A stretch of DNA of 64,000 bases from Pochonia chlamydosporia 170 (GCF_001653235.2 NC_035793.1:2666001-2730000); one strand, 5' to 3'; shown: positions 39,198-52,000, counted from the stretch's first letter. A program made the numbers and translations. The notes: a model not told the origin generated them from the letters alone.

Positions 39198-39227
39198 GCT
39201 TCGGCTTCAGCTTCAGCTTCATCTTCA
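39198..39227. repeat. (GCTTCA)n hexamer repeat
   Basis: Five near-identical hexamers (GCTTCG, GCTTCA, GCTTCA, GCTTCA, TCTTCA) in non-coding DNA. Confidence 0.8.
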
Positions 39228-39588
39228 TGGTGGATAAGCAACGCGGTCCTCATGGATGTTGTCTGTCTGGTCTGGTTGAAATGCGGAGCCGGCCGCCTTT
39301 GTAACCGACTTGACGGTAAACGGCGCGCAGACTTGACTTCTTCATTCGAAACTTCAGAACCCTGAGAATCAGTGTGACTCCTCCGTAGTTAAATACAAAT
39401 TTGAAATGGGAACCCAATAGGACTCAGCCCTTTTCTCTTCTCAATTACTTCCAAGTGATTTGACAGTACTTTAAACCCCCCAAAAAAAGGCATCATGGAA
39501 TGGGGTCTTTCTCCTCGACTTGGCCATGCCAGTGGGCCAAACTAGTCGAAACCGTTGAACCGCGTCTCACAAAATGAATATAGTATAC

Positions 39589-39602
39589 ATATATATATAT
39601 AT
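39589..39602. repeat. (AT)7 microsatellite
   Basis: Seven AT dinucleotides, flanked by TATACATA-like sequence. Confidence 0.85.
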
Positions 39603-39810
39603 TCAGCTCTCGTGCGTATGATACTGTTAGGGCAGTCCCTTTGAACAGTTGAATGAGATGGCTGAAGCGCACTTCGGGTCTCTCGCATTGGTGCTCCCCT
39701 TGGCGATAACAAAAAAAGTTGAAGATCCTGAGCCGACGGCCCTTTGGTGATGGTATGATTGGATCTTCACTTTTGACCAAGCCAACCCCCCAGTTCCCGT
39801 ACCATCCAAG

Positions 39811-39836
39811 TCCAGCTCCAGCTCCAGCTCCAGCCC
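39811..39836. repeat. (CCAGCT)4 hexamer repeat
   Basis: Four CCAGCT units followed by CCAGCC. On either strand it would encode simple Ala/Pro/Gly runs, but no gene context supports coding. Confidence 0.85.
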
Positions 39837-40664
39837 CGGTCTTCTTCATGGGTTGCTCAGAGCATTCGACCTTTCCGCATCAGCCCTTGGGGAAGCTCAA
39901 GACTGGCGGATTTCAACCACGGCTGTTCTTTATCCAGACATGTTGGATAAAGGAAGAGTATGGAGCACGCACCTGCACCTTGAGCAGGTGCTGACGATGG
40001 TGACGGGGGTTGCTTGCAATAGAACAGGGATCTCATGTGGATATTCCAGGCATTTGGGAGGGGGCTGATGAAGAGGAACCTTGACCCTGGAAACTGTGGC
40101 TTGATGTGGTTCAGCCAAGAATTATTATTGTCTTGCGGTGCTGTGCGGACGTGCGGACACCTAGATATCGCGGACAAAAGTCACGGAGGGCTCGGTGGAT
40201 ATGGGAATTTCACCTGGCCATCTGACAACTTTGCAAATTATCATTTGTCCAACTTGTATGTTTTCGGCAGCCTCCCTGGTTATCCCTGGTAAGCTGGACA
40301 TGGACTCATTGGGGAGCGACACTGGTTGACTGGTCTTCCACGGCCCGCAACCATCAACATGGAGAAATAGCCCAACATGGCCGTTTGCTGACCCGATAAG
40401 ATCAGCTGGTCACTCCATGTCTGTCATGTCTGTCTGGACATGGAGCTGCTGTTGCGGAGATGCATGCCCTTGTTTGCCGCCAAACATTGGGCAGCCCAGG
40501 GAAATTGAAAGAGAAGAGGATGTGAGCGAGCGCGAGAGGGAGAGAAGGAAGGGAAAGAGGTGACAGCTTCTTGCCGCACACGCACACACACAAACATGCC
40601 CACCAGTACCAGACGCCAGACACCAGACACCACCCACAGAGACACATGATTGCATGTCACCACC

Positions 40665-40688
40665 GACACTGACACTGACAGTGACACT
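40665..40688. repeat. (GACACT)4 hexamer repeat
   Basis: Four GACACT-type hexamers, the third changed to GACAGT, in non-coding DNA. Confidence 0.85.
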
Positions 40689-40983
40689 GGCGACTTGTAG
40701 TAAAAGGCGCCTGCGGGTCAACGAGATCCGGATGACTCCCGACATCTTAAATTTCCTAGTCGTGTTTTGGCTCTGCAAGCTAAAGCACACCAATCTTTCG
40801 TCTGTTCTTCTGATACCCGTCCAACCGTCCAACACGCTAGGCGTGGACCAGACGTGGACCAGACATGGACGTGTTGGAGGCGGTGGACAACAGAAAAGCC
40901 CGCTGGTTTCGGGTCTTGCTAAAAGTAGCTGATCCTTGCTTGCAGTTCTGCACGCCTCACTGGGTCCCAATCAACGAAGGTCC

Positions 40984-41012
40984 CATGCCATGCCATGCCT
41001 TGCCATGCCATG
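40984..41012. repeat. (CATGC) pentamer repeat
   Basis: Six pentamers of CATGC type with one CTTGC variant, ending in CATGG. Confidence 0.85.
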
Positions 41013-41834
41013 GTCCTTACGGAGCAGAACGCCGTGTGGAGGGTGGAGAGTGGAGGGACCAGTCGACATCTGGATGCTTCATGCACATCGACGCCGTGGC
41101 GACTGCGTGCCCTGCACCAATGTCAGAACGTCTGCCAGAAACAGAAGCTCTTGGCTGCCCGAGGAACAGAATTTGACAACAACCTGAAAGTGAGAACACC
41201 GTCGTCTGGTGGCTCATAACAGAGAGCCGTTGAGGGCTTGAAGGTGGCTGGATATGGAGAGCGACTTTTGTCTTGCCAGATGCATCCGGCGACGATCATT
41301 ACCGGAGTACGCGACGACATGCGGGACAGCACAACATTGAAATCTGATCTCTCCCAGACAGTCTGCCGGTCTTGCCAAAAAGTACGAACAAATCATAATA
41401 ATTCATCGTAAATAAAGATTGACTCCATATAACACAGGCATTGCACGAACAGGCTGGCCAAACACACGCAAAGAACATTGAGAGGTCCATGTCCAGCCAG
41501 TCTGGTTGACTTCGACTGGAGGCACCAGGGTTCAATGTTGAAAGGCAGCAACACCAACAGCAACAGCCATAGTAACAACAACCGCAACTGCGCAGCAGAG
41601 GTCAGAAGGGTGCCCACCTGCCCTTGACCGATTCGCCAATTGCCAACGTTGAACATTGCGCACGTTCAAATTCGGCCACCAGATTTTCGCGTGCCCACTT
41701 CTGCGTTCCTCATCGAGTGTCTCAGCAGACTCGGCCCAACTTGTGTCGTTGGATACCTGGCTGACCTGAGGGGTTCGAATCGAGAAACATTATTCTGCAG
41801 GCCAGTGCACGGGGAACAGCCACAAATTTCGCTC

Positions 41835-41978
41835 ATGAAGACTCTCCTTCTCGCCTATTTCCATTTCCTTCTACTGGCTTGTCTTGCTACAGCTCAAGCT
41901 GCATCACGCACCACACAAATGAAAACTGGCTCCTTCGCCCACCTCCACAATCCTGATCCAGGAACCGTACTTGACTAG
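41835..41978 (+). CDS. Possible small secreted peptide or remnant first exon
   Basis: A 47-codon frame opens with a textbook signal peptide: MKT, then a Leu-rich hydrophobic core and AQAA as a likely cleavage site at about residue 23. The remaining 24 residues have no Cys and no family I know. No splice donor in the right place extends it into a longer protein; the short stretch from GTACTT to TTTTCAG near the stop would be a 22-base intron, too short. It may be a genuine tiny peptide, the remnant of a lost secreted protein, or chance. No neighbouring gene lies within 5 kb. Confidence 0.25.
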   Translation: MKTLLLAYFHFLLLACLATAQAASRTTQMKTGSFAHLHNPDPGTVLD

Positions 41979-44900
41979 CCTTTTCAGAGGCTAAGCAAAG
42001 CCGATGGCCCCATAAAGTTTCGTGCTACCTCCAGGTCTGTTGTTGAAGCCCCCCTTCACAGCCCAGAGGAGGTGATCAAGAGGCTCACGGCTGTGTAACG
42101 CAGGCTAGCGCGAGCGTGTGAACCAACGAGCTGGGCCCTAACAACGGACAAAAACGTGCCCATGACCACGGCCACGGCCACGGGCGATCATGGCGCCATG
42201 CTCCGATTTCTCTAGTAGACATCTTCGCTGACGGCTTTCTCTTGGGTTCACTCTAACTCGTTGGAATCCTGGGGAAGAAAGGCAAGCCACCCCTGGCTGA
42301 TCTTGACAAGAGCCAGCTCCCCTCTTTTCTATTTCCGTTAGCAGCCATCTCCCTAAAATGATCATCACGAAGCGTCCTCGCAGAGCGAAGCCGACAATGA
42401 GCTGCCTTGCGTCCAAGGCGACGACAACAATGGTCATGGCCATTGCCCACCTTGGACAGGAAACGTTGAACACCATGCATGGCAAGTCATCATGACACAT
42501 GGAGAAAATATCAATTTGCCCACGCACCCCCACGGTCCAATGCCTGGTCGAATAAATTCGCCATTATGGGCATTTGCTCCGACGATGAATTCAACATTTG
42601 ACGTGGAGGAGGAAAGGTGACCTCCCATTAAACCCTGTGTTTCCCCCGACGAACACCCCGTTTTGCCTGCACACCCTCGTCCGAACGCGCAAGGATGTCC
42701 ACAGCCAGTGGAAGTCAGCCTCGTACCCTCCCTCTCCACGCACCTGTTCTGTTGCAGTTATCCTTTTGTGGTGGAACCAGCCACTGCGGTTTTGATTGGA
42801 GCGCAATGCGTTGAATGAAGAGTTCCATGTCCAAACATGGCCGCCAGGGTAAACGTGCTGAAGCAGTGTGGAGATGGCAGAGTTGAGGTGGCTACTGATT
42901 TTTCTTATCATGCCTACAACAGAAGTTTCAAAAAGGGACGCGGCGAAACTTCCGTCCACTTGCGCCTGAGAAGCCACATCGTTCGACGGGAGGCTGGTGA
43001 GGAAAGTGCGTATCTGTTGAGTGCATTCCATCCTTCTTACGGAGTACTGCCCCCCCAATAAAGCGCGTTACAAGCCTGGGGAGCATGACTTACTTCTCGC
43101 CGCAAATACTTGGGCATCCTGGGTATCCTCCGAGGCACGCTGAGCGAGAATCCACTTCAGTGGTGAAGAACCAGACTTTTCTCAAATTTCAGCTCCCAAC
43201 TCTGTCGGAGCGAACACGGCGGCGGAAAACCCTGGTCGCGGGGCAATCGGCTCCGACGGACATTGGGAGAGGAAGTCCCGTGCCATGCGCAAGATACGAC
43301 ATGGCATCATAAAAAACGCAACAAGATTCTTCAGCGTCATGTTCAATCACAGTAGCATTGCGACTTGAGTACATACCACGGGACCTGAAATATATTCTTT
43401 TTTTTTTTCAGGAGGGGGGATTATGGGAAGTGACACCTCTTCTGATTTCCGTGGCTAACTCATTTTTGTCTGAAGTCCTGGTATTCAAAGAAGTGTAGGG
43501 ATCAGAGGTAGTGCTGCAACAAGGAAGCAAGGAGGTGAGAATCGGATGTCAGTTTGAGCCAGCAACATCAATTCGCCTCAGTTACTCTTTTAAGAGGTGG
43601 CATGCTTGCAGGACCATGGTGAATTTCCTCAACTCCTGTCCCTGGCAAACGGGTCGCCGACTCCGGGCAGGCAAAGCAGTCAAAGTCACGGATGAAGGGT
43701 GGCCACAACGGACACCACTCGGCAGGTTTGGGAATTGCCACAATTCCGGCACCATCGTCGTAAAGAGAACGAGCTGCGGAGCCAGAGACAAGATGTAGCA
43801 ACACCCTGCGTCCAGTCGAAATCGACCCAAGGATGAGGACGATGTTGAACAATTTGCAAATGCGTCTGAAGCATTGTGGACGCCCCCCTCCGCCACCATT
43901 TCTTTCGGACCCTGCCTGCTGAGGCTGGCGGGGTGGGGAGGCCCGTCAGAGCACTTCAATGTTGATGGCCACAGACACAAGACGTCAACTGGCATTGGGT
44001 CAAATTGGATTGACCAGAGACCACTCGCCGTTCAATGTTGGCAGTCCCAGATGCCAGCAGTCTGGTGAGGTGCTGCACCAAAGGATGAATGGCAAAATGG
44101 TTACAGGGGTGCAGGGGCTGGTCGTCAAATCCTGACCCGCCCAGCCTGGCTCCATGTCGCTGAGCAGGGAGCCACACGGAGCCACAGGGAGCACAAAAAG
44201 TCATCAGTGATATTTCTCCCAGGAATCAGCGTTCAGCGTTGAACATGAGCGGACACTCTGAGGGTTTTCTCTGGGCCCCAGTAGCCCCACCACACTCCTT
44301 GGTCGCTCACCCCTTTGGTTCACTGTAGCCACCCCTTGCCATTGGTGGATGGTGGATGCTGTCTGGTGTGGTCTGGTGCAGGTCTTTGGGTGCTGTGAAA
44401 TACAGCATTCCCAAAAGCCCCAACCTTCAGTGCTCTTAAGGCTCTGCCCCATATTCTCAATGTGCCTCGCCTATTGCCTCCCTGTGGGAGCTGCGCTGTC
44501 CTGTCTGGTGTGAACTGGTCGCCGCGTCCATGTCATTCAATTGATGACATAGGACCCATCCATCTCACCTCACCCCCATCGCATCATCGGAGTCGCCGTC
44601 TCGAAGAAAAGTCAAGTTGCAATCGATGTCAGGTATGTCTTGATCATAATAATTGGTGATTTCCACAGAGTGAATATGCTTTTTATTTATTTTATTTTTT
44701 TACGTGTGTTAGAGCCATTTTCCCATTTTTTCTTTTTTTTTTTCGGGCTGTCTATGTCCTTCGGCCTCCCTGCATTTCTTGCTTTTGTTTTTTTCTTCTC
44801 CTTCTGGCTGATGTCATTGTTGGAGTACTGAGTCATTGAAGCATTTGCTCGTGCTTGGTGTGCCACAGTCTGGTGCTCGCAATTCACAGTTGTGCCAATC

Positions 44901-45000
44901 AGGGCTGAGATCTTTTGTGATGAGCTTTGTGCTTTTTCGCCAACAGAATCGTTGCGACATGAATAAAGTCTAGTAAACATAGTCTATCTAATATAGAGAA
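41979..45000. other. Gene desert, fifth part: no gene recognised
   Basis: Two medium open frames on the minus strand (42591-43058, 155 codons; 43582-43995, 137 codons) overlap frames on other strands and show no motif. TTCAATGTT occurs at 43955 and 44031; GTCTGGT-type words occur at 43170, 44060, 44361, 44371, 44503 and 44868. A TACTCCGTA word lies at 43038. Confidence 0.5.
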
Positions 45001-45540
45001 CATCATGTCAGACGAGGCAAAATCTTGCGGATTCGTGTTATCGCACGGAGTAGAGCATGCAGTGTGGTGCTTCAGTCCAACCAGACCATATCGAGACAGC
45101 CTCTCTCATTCTTGGTCCTCGTGCTTCTCCTCCAGCTCGCCGGATCGCCATCAAGGGCCATTTGCATCTTCGCTTCTCTGCGGTGTTCACGCTACGACGG
45201 AAATAACCCGATTTTCACATCCACACACCCCCTCCCCAGTCCTCCCATACCGCTGCTTTCATCTTGGGCGATTCACGGAGTAACCAACTTGACGTATTTT
45301 TGCAACGGATATCAGAGGTAAATGGAAAATCCCACGGGAGGAGAACTCAATCGTTCGGCCCAGACTCCAGCTTGTCGGTTCCGAATCGCTGGGTCTCTTT
45401 CCTTGATAGCTCTTCTCCTGATGGTGAATGCCAAACAGTACTCCGTACTTGATTTTGTGTCTGGTAAAGCCCCACATCTGTCGTCGTGCTGTCTGGTGAG
45501 GGTTGCCATGCTCATCGTGGTTTCCAGTTTCGCACTGCTG

Positions 45541-45572
45541 TGCCTGCCTGCCTGCCTGCCTGCTTGCCTGCC
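45541..45572. repeat. (CCTG)n microsatellite
   Basis: Eight tetranucleotide units of CCTG type with one CTTG variant, upstream of con7. Confidence 0.85.
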
Positions 45573-46003
45573 AGTCTGTCGGTCCGTCATCTCACTCTCA
45601 TCTCACCTCTCATTTCATGTTGACCGACCGCCTTTTCCCCAGTGCCACCAAGCTTTGGTGCCCATTCCATCAATTGATCCATCTTTCCCTCAACCTGCCA
45701 GACTCCCAGCCTGCCTGCCTGTCTTGTCCATTGACCAATTTCTGTCGCAACTCTGAGCAGTCTGGATGTACCAGGATCGACCCCAGGCAGCCCTTTGTTT
45801 TCCAGTCCCATCCTGTCGTATTTGCCCCAGGCAACGACAAAGATTTCCACGTTCTTGCATGTCGATTTTGGCGACAGCCAGGTTTGCCAGGTCCGCCTGC
45901 CGCTGGCGACAATTCGCCGCAGCTCAGTGGCCGGTCGGCCCACCACATCAAATCATTAATCATTGATCCGTCAAACAGCCTGGTCTGGTACTCTGTACAA
46001 GTA

Positions 46004-46024
46004 CAGCACAGCACAGCACAGCAC
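46004..46024. repeat. (CAGCA) pentamer repeat
   Basis: Four pentamers CAGCA in a row, upstream of con7. Confidence 0.85.
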
Positions 46025-46547
46025 GAAAGAGCTCAGAGCCACGCCCAATTGCTCCGCCCGTTTTATTCATTATTACTGAAATAACTACCCCGTTACTGTA
46101 CCGGTTTTGCGCATTGCCAAAGGGACCGTATAAATTTTCTTTGGCCCTCACCTCGCCTGCACAGGAATCAATTTGTCGTCTTACGGTTTGGCGCTCTCGC
46201 CTTGGAACAAACCAGACCAGACACCAACTGGCCAGACGCGAACTGTGAGCGAGATCAAACCAGAACCTTGAACAGACCAGACATATCCACCCGCTGACAC
46301 GATATTGCGAGCGAGTGAGCTGGACCTACCTAGGTACAGTACCTAGACCTTGGTAGACGTGAAGCCAAGCCTGGAGGTTGTTGCATCCTGTCTGCATTTG
46401 CCTGTGCCTTCTAGTTTGGTGACTAATTGGGCCTGGTTCTGGTCAATCGAATTGCGAAATTTCGCAGTTGTGCCTTCTCTCGACTCAACCTCGGGCTTTC
46501 TTCCACCTTGACTGACTCTGGTTCGGTCAGAGCTCATCGCCGAAGAC

Positions 46548-46592
46548 ACCAGACCAGATTGGACCAGACCAGATTGGACCAGACCAGATTGG
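46548..46592. repeat. Three exact copies of a 15-base unit
   Basis: The unit ACCAGACCAGATTGG is repeated three times without change, about 850 bases upstream of the con7 start. It contains the ACCAGAC word that is over-represented throughout the window. Confidence 0.95.
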
Positions 46593-46670
46593 AGGCTCCT
46601 GCGCCCACCCCCCTCCCCCCTCCCTCCCCTCCCCCCCTTCCATGTCCCTCCTCTTCTCTGTCTTTTTCCA

Positions 46671-46718
46671 GTCCCAGCAAAGTCCCAGCAGGTCCCAGCA
46701 GGTCCCCAGCAGGTCCCA
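46671..46718. repeat. GTCCCAGCAG decamer repeat
   Basis: About four degenerate units of GTCCCAGCAG or GTCCCAGCAA, just after a C-rich run (46605-46640). Upstream of con7. Confidence 0.85.
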
Positions 46719-47433
46719 TCTCGAGTCAGGCGCTAAGCTCACTTGGAGTTGGGCGCTCGGCAGAGTCCACAATCGATACTGCACTATATTAGTGTCGCGC
46801 TCCGCAATCTGGTCCGAAGCCTTCTTAGCCCCTCGACTTTACCTCTGATCGTGGGTGAGCGCAAACATCTTTTGTGTCCCGTCCCCAGCGAAAGATCCGC
46901 CTCACAGTATTCGGTCTAGTTCCTGGTGTCATCAACTTTCTGGGAATTAGACTCGACTATAAACCTGCATCTGGCCTCTAGAACGGGAACCATTCACAAG
47001 TACCAGTACTAGTACGCACTTCTAATACAGCCATATCGCCGGCCACCAGGAACCCGTCATCAAACATTGAACCCACTACTTGGCAAACACAAATACAAAT
47101 ACATACGCCAGATATCCGTCTTCGCAGGGATCGCATTACTCCCAGCTCCCCTCTCTTTTGTCGTACACTTGCGACGAGCATCGCTTCTTCTTATCTTTGT
47201 GCCGGACGACCAAACTCGAACAGTCCCTGTCAGTTCTTGGACGACTAGAACCTGACCAACTTGACCAACCTGCCTCTCTGCGTTTATACGTCGCTTCGAC
47301 TCGCTAAAAGCCTTCTCACGCGCTGGTTGCTCTCTTTCACCTTGGACACGTCTTTGGTTGATTAATTGCGCTTCATTCGACTTTCTTTGTGTCATTCGGC
47401 AACTGGACTTTATCCTCGACCACTCGTACCTCT

Positions 47434-49005
47434 ATGGACCGACCTGCCCACGAGTACTCGCAGACAGGTTTGCCCTCGCCCTACCCCAGCAGCTTCGGCG
47501 ACAACCATTCTGAAGGTTCGACCGCAGACCACGCGTCCGCTGCGCAGTATCCCATCAAGCAAGAAGTTAGCTACCCGACCTCGGCGACTCCTACCTCAGA
47601 GTACGGCGTGTATCCCCCATCCGCGCGGTCAGGATCCTACCAGGAGCATCTCCAGCGTTCATACCATCCAGCAGGCAACACCACCAGCGGAGGTATGGCG
47701 CAACAACAGAACAGTCCGTCTTTCACCCAGCAGGATGGGCGAAGCCATCAAGCCCACACCGTTCATTCTGACACCGGAGTACCTATAGACCCGAATATTG
47801 CGGCTCCTAGCCCAACTTATCCATACGGCGCCCAGCACTCTCCTTACGGAGCGAATCCAGACATAACACACAGTTACTCGCATGCAAGCGGCGGCATGTA
47901 CGCGCAGCCACGTCCCGACTGGACAGGTTACGGTCAGCATGGTGCACCTTTGACACCTGGACACCCTGTATATGCTCAGTCTCAGGCCTCTCAACAAGCA
48001 CAGCAAAGACCAAACCAGGTGAGTTTAGAGATGGAACACCAACCTGCTCTCCTCTCTTCAGAGGGACGTTTTCTCTGCCAGGACGACTAGTCACATTTGG
48101 CAAAGAGTCTGGTGGCTGGGATCGTGTCGTCACTGAAGATAGAGTTCAACTCTAGTTCTTCCCTCTAGTTCACAGTGGAACGGAGCGAAAGCCTAAACCA
48201 ACCCCCACTGCAAACTTGACCTCTTCTGTTCATAGCAAATGGACAACATGACTGACATGACTGGACAACCAGGTTTACTCCTTTGTCCCCATTCCCGGAG
48301 CGCAGCAGCACAAGCGCCCCAGGCGACGCTATGAAGAAATTGAACGCATGTACAAGTGTGGGTGGAATGGCTGCGAAAAAGCCTATGGTACATTGAATCA
48401 CTTGAACGCCCACGTCACGATGCAATCTCACGGACAGAAACGAACCCCTGAAGGTATGTCTGCCTAGCACAATGCCCACTCTACCACTCCCTTCACACGG
48501 AAATCGTTGCACCCGCACCTTGATGATCCTAGATGGCTATAAATTGGATTGGCTTACATGCTAACCGAGCACCTTAGAATTTAAGGAGATCCGCAAGGAA
48601 TGGAAGCAAAGAAAGAAGGAAGAAGAGGCCCAGCGCAAGGCTGACGAAGAACGACAACGCGCCGCTGTTGCTGCTGCACAGGCCCAGAATGGTGGACCGG
48701 ATCAAGGACCTGATGTTCCTCCGACCTCGACTTATCCAGGCTCTCGCCCTGTGCAACTTCCACCCATTGGTTACCAGCCTAATCAGTACCCTGCTCCTCC
48801 TTCAGGAGGTGTTCCGCAGCAGCCGCTACCAGATTATGGTGCTAGTCACATGTATCCCAGTTACCAGCCTCACTCTCCGTACGGGCAGCCAGGACAGAAC
48901 ATGTACAGCCAATGTAAGTTGTGAATCACGGCGATGAAAATGGTAACATGGAGCAATCACTAACGTACATTGTCAGCCAATGGTGGCCAGCCTCCCAGTC
49001 ACTAG
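47434..49005 (+). CDS. con7: C2H2 zinc-finger transcription factor, CON7 family
   Basis: Nuclear regulator of conidium shape, infection-related development and cell-wall genes in filamentous ascomycetes (Con7 of Magnaporthe, Con7-1 of Fusarium). Four exons, 47434-48018, 48273-48453, 48578-48913 and 48977-49005, give 376 aa. The N-terminal half is Ser/Pro/Tyr/Gln-rich and disordered. The conserved core starts at the first splice with VYSFVPIPGAQQHKRPRRRY, which includes a basic nuclear-localisation-like patch. A single zinc finger follows at about residues 223-250: C-x4-C-x12-H-x5-H. After it comes a Lys/Glu/Arg-rich helical stretch (EFKEIRKEWKQRKKEEE), then a Pro/Gln-rich tail. The start is the first Met of the frame; the open frame continues 45 bases upstream without ATG. 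The first intron (254 bases) is fairly long. Both neighbours are many kilobases away. Confidence 0.9.
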
Positions 49006-52000
49006 GAAATAGGTTCGTTTTGAGCCAAGGCAAGTGGCAGTTTCGTGAAGAGTAGCTGCACTGGAGTGTCAACAGAACGAATCACGACTTGTACAATACT
49101 GGGCCTCACTGTATGAACCACCTATTTTTTCTATATCCCGTCGTCACGGTATTCTTTTTCTTTTTCTTTGGGACCCCGTCATAGCTCTAGCGGCTTCAGT
49201 AGTTGCTAGCTCAATAATTGGCAATGGGGCAGCTCGCGGCGTTCAGAATCTTTGAAGAAAATGGCGGACAAGTCGGATATACCCTCAGCAAGACCGTCGA
49301 CTGTTGTATGTTTTGATTGGGGCCATGGTGCTCTCATGGCACACCCATGGGATCGCACTGTTAATTTCGTCTCTTGGACGTGTCGCCTTCTCCCATGGTT
49401 GGAGTTTACCCCTTTCAAATCTTGTTTTCCTTCTTCTTTTTTTTTTTTTTAATGATTTTCCTTTCCGTTTATCCCCAATCGTTTGTTTCCCTCCCGACGT
49501 TACTATTATGCCCACTTGACACGTATTGTTTTGGCTTGTTCACTTTGATTGGCTTTCCTCTTTTCCTTTTTTTTTCTTGTCTTTTCTTGTCTTTTTCTTT
49601 TTTACGCGATCCGTTTTAGTTTTCACGATCAACTTCCCTGGGGATACGACTGGGCGGAAAGGGCTGGAGGGTGGCTGTGTTGACTTTTTGCATTTGTTTT
49701 CTGGTGCATTGGAGGCAGACGGCATTGTTTCAGGAGAGTTCGGTGGTCGATTTGATTACCTGGCGCACTAGGGATGTTAGGATACGAAAGATGGAGTGAC
49801 GAGGTAAACCCTTCTATTTGTGAAGAGGAAGCCTTTGATGCCGCAAGGCAATCCAGCAAAAGAGTCTTTATCAGAAGATGAGATGATGCGTGCCGACAAG
49901 ACTCTGTAGCAGAAATGGAAGGATGATGGCGAGATACCCGGTTCTTAGACCGATACTTGGTGCCGTTGACGCTCATGGATGTGGCAGTTCAAGAAACGAA
50001 AGGAGAAGGACATTGAAAAGAAAAGGAGACAGCGGCAGTCTGTCCACATGTATCTGCTACTACAATTGCAATACAGGCGCGGGAATCACGTCGGATCCAT
50101 GCCACCTGTTTGGTGGCTTTTTGGCATAAATGGATCCGACGAGCGGATAAGACCAGACCATACTTTTCTTGTTAACAAGTCAATGGCGTAACGTAACAAT
50201 ATACGTTTTTAAACAAACAGCAGAGAGAATGAAATGACTTAACTGTTTCCAAGTTTTATTCCGGGTGCAGATTGTGACGGTGTCCACTTGTGTTGACCTT
50301 GTTTGTTAGAGTTTCAAGGCACCCTCGGGTCCTTGGCAGCTGACCATTGCCAATTTCTTCATATACCTATATGAGAGTGAGTTGTGGCCAGATGGCGTCC
50401 AGATCAAGTCTGGACTGTCTGTCTAGACTGGTTCCGCGGCGATGGTTCTCTAGCACGTGGCAGCAAAGCCACGGCGATTACTTACATATGTAAGTACTTG
50501 GGTACTGATGGATGACTCCCAATGTCCAGGTTCACTGTTCACCGCCTTGGGACAACATGGCATCAAATGGACCTGACTAACGACCAATGCAGCTAGACAT
50601 AGTATGGTACAGTGTGGTGTGGTAAGCAGCTTGAGCAGAAGGTGATACACATGCAAGCATGCACAACATACAACATACTCCGTACCTTGGTACTTATTGA
50701 GGCTGGTGTACCTGGTATCCAACCAACTGCTTGTGAGGTACCAGACATGATTGGTCGTCTGTCCCGTGGCACACATATACGGCGGTGATGTCGGATGCTG
50801 ATGGAGCTTTGGACTTTAATTGCTTCCAATGTTAAGCAGCGAGAATTATTCGAGGTATGGAGTATAGTTACATCAATATATGTGGCGGTAAGTAAGATAC
50901 CCCAGTCATGACGCCCGACTGCATACACGAACCCGTCTGGAGATTACGCGCGTGATCAATTAAATAATACAGTATTATTACAGTATTGTTATTACTTTCT
51001 TAGTACTGATACCCACCTCAGGCCACGGGGAGACCGCAGTTAATTGACATGTGCTCCGTAGGTGCACCAGACATATGTAGAGCATCATCGACTCCAGAGC
51101 CTTACTACTAGGTACTTAAGCAGGTACCCTTTTCGGTTGAAAGAGCCCAAAAACCTGGGCTCCCAACACTCATCTTGGCGGGATGGATTTGGAACAAGGC
51201 GGACACTAGCACCACGTTGTGTAACGAGGCTATACCTCCAACGGTCTTGTGGATGCTCCCGATTTGTCTTCAATATCGATGCTAGCACCGAATAGGTGGA
51301 AGAGGGCATGGGGGGAGGGGTCAGTTTACTTGAATGGTATATAGTGTGCGTGTATCAGAGGAATAGACAATGGCATGGTGAACGCGGGCTAGCCATTTGA
51401 GTTCGAGTTGGGTGTATGCAAATACCTGCAGAGAGTACTGCCATGTACGTGGTGTTGTACGGAACGAACAAGTCGTCACGTTGATCGCATCGCGAACCGC
51501 CCGTGTGTCTAAAAACAGCAGGAAGCAAGGTCAGGCAGCTTCTACTTACGTAGTTTGGAGTTTCAAGTCAATGGATTTCAATGTTCTGGTGCAGTGTGCA
51601 AGGGCATTGATGGAGGATTAATGACCGGGTGCCCAACCAGCCAAACCAAGCTCGGGCCATTCATCTGCACATGCCCAGGTAGATTGCACAAAAGAAGAAA
51701 GGAAAGATCCAGAAACGTCATCAGTAAATATATTGTAACGGGCACGTGGAGATGCAGACATGGCTGGGAGTATTGGAGTCTTAGGCACCTAAGCAACGCA
51801 CTGGACAATGGTCGCTGACTGCAACGTGCGCTGCCAGCGGTGAAGAGACAAGAGGGAAGCGAGTGAAGGGATGCACCAGGCAACCAGGTAAATACGTCTG
51901 TACCATTACCTGAGAAACTCGATGCATTTCTCCCGTAATTATTGATTTTTTTCAATATATGTGTCTAATTTAATAGCAAGTCTCACCAAACTAAAGACAC

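Larger units (their letters stand above)
36901..41834. other. Gene desert, fourth part: dense in short tandem repeats
   Basis: No gene recognised. Many unrelated microsatellites lie between 37.3 and 41.0 kb (listed separately), with GTCTGGT-type words at 37463, 37702, 37846, 39265, 39270, 40608, 40622, 40847, 40858, 41204 and 41500, and TTCAATGTT words at 37071, 41333 and 41531. A 186-codon minus-strand frame at 40410-40970 is low in complexity and follows the repeats, so I do not call it. Confidence 0.55.
45001..47433. promoter_or_regulatory. Likely con7 promoter and leader region
   Basis: This pyrimidine-rich stretch directly precedes con7 and is where its promoter and 5' UTR should lie. 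It is dense in tandem repeats and has at least ten GTCTGGT-type words (45080 to 46578). The section from about 46870 onwards reads like an mRNA leader: CT-rich with CAA-rich patches. Possible splice signals near 46670 (TTTTTCCAG) suggest a 5' UTR intron, which I cannot confirm. Confidence 0.4.

Noticed and set aside
40410..40970. A 186-codon minus-strand frame
   Set aside because: Much of it translates tandem repeats and low-complexity Ser/Val/Cys runs; other frames on both strands are equally open.
41760..41800. GGGTTCGAATCGAG, resembling the B box of a tRNA gene
   Set aside because: The flanking bases cannot form a five-pair T-arm and no A box or acceptor stem is present at the right distance.
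42591..43058. A 155-codon minus-strand frame
   Set aside because: No motif, overlaps open frames on the other strand, and contains no splice-supported extension.
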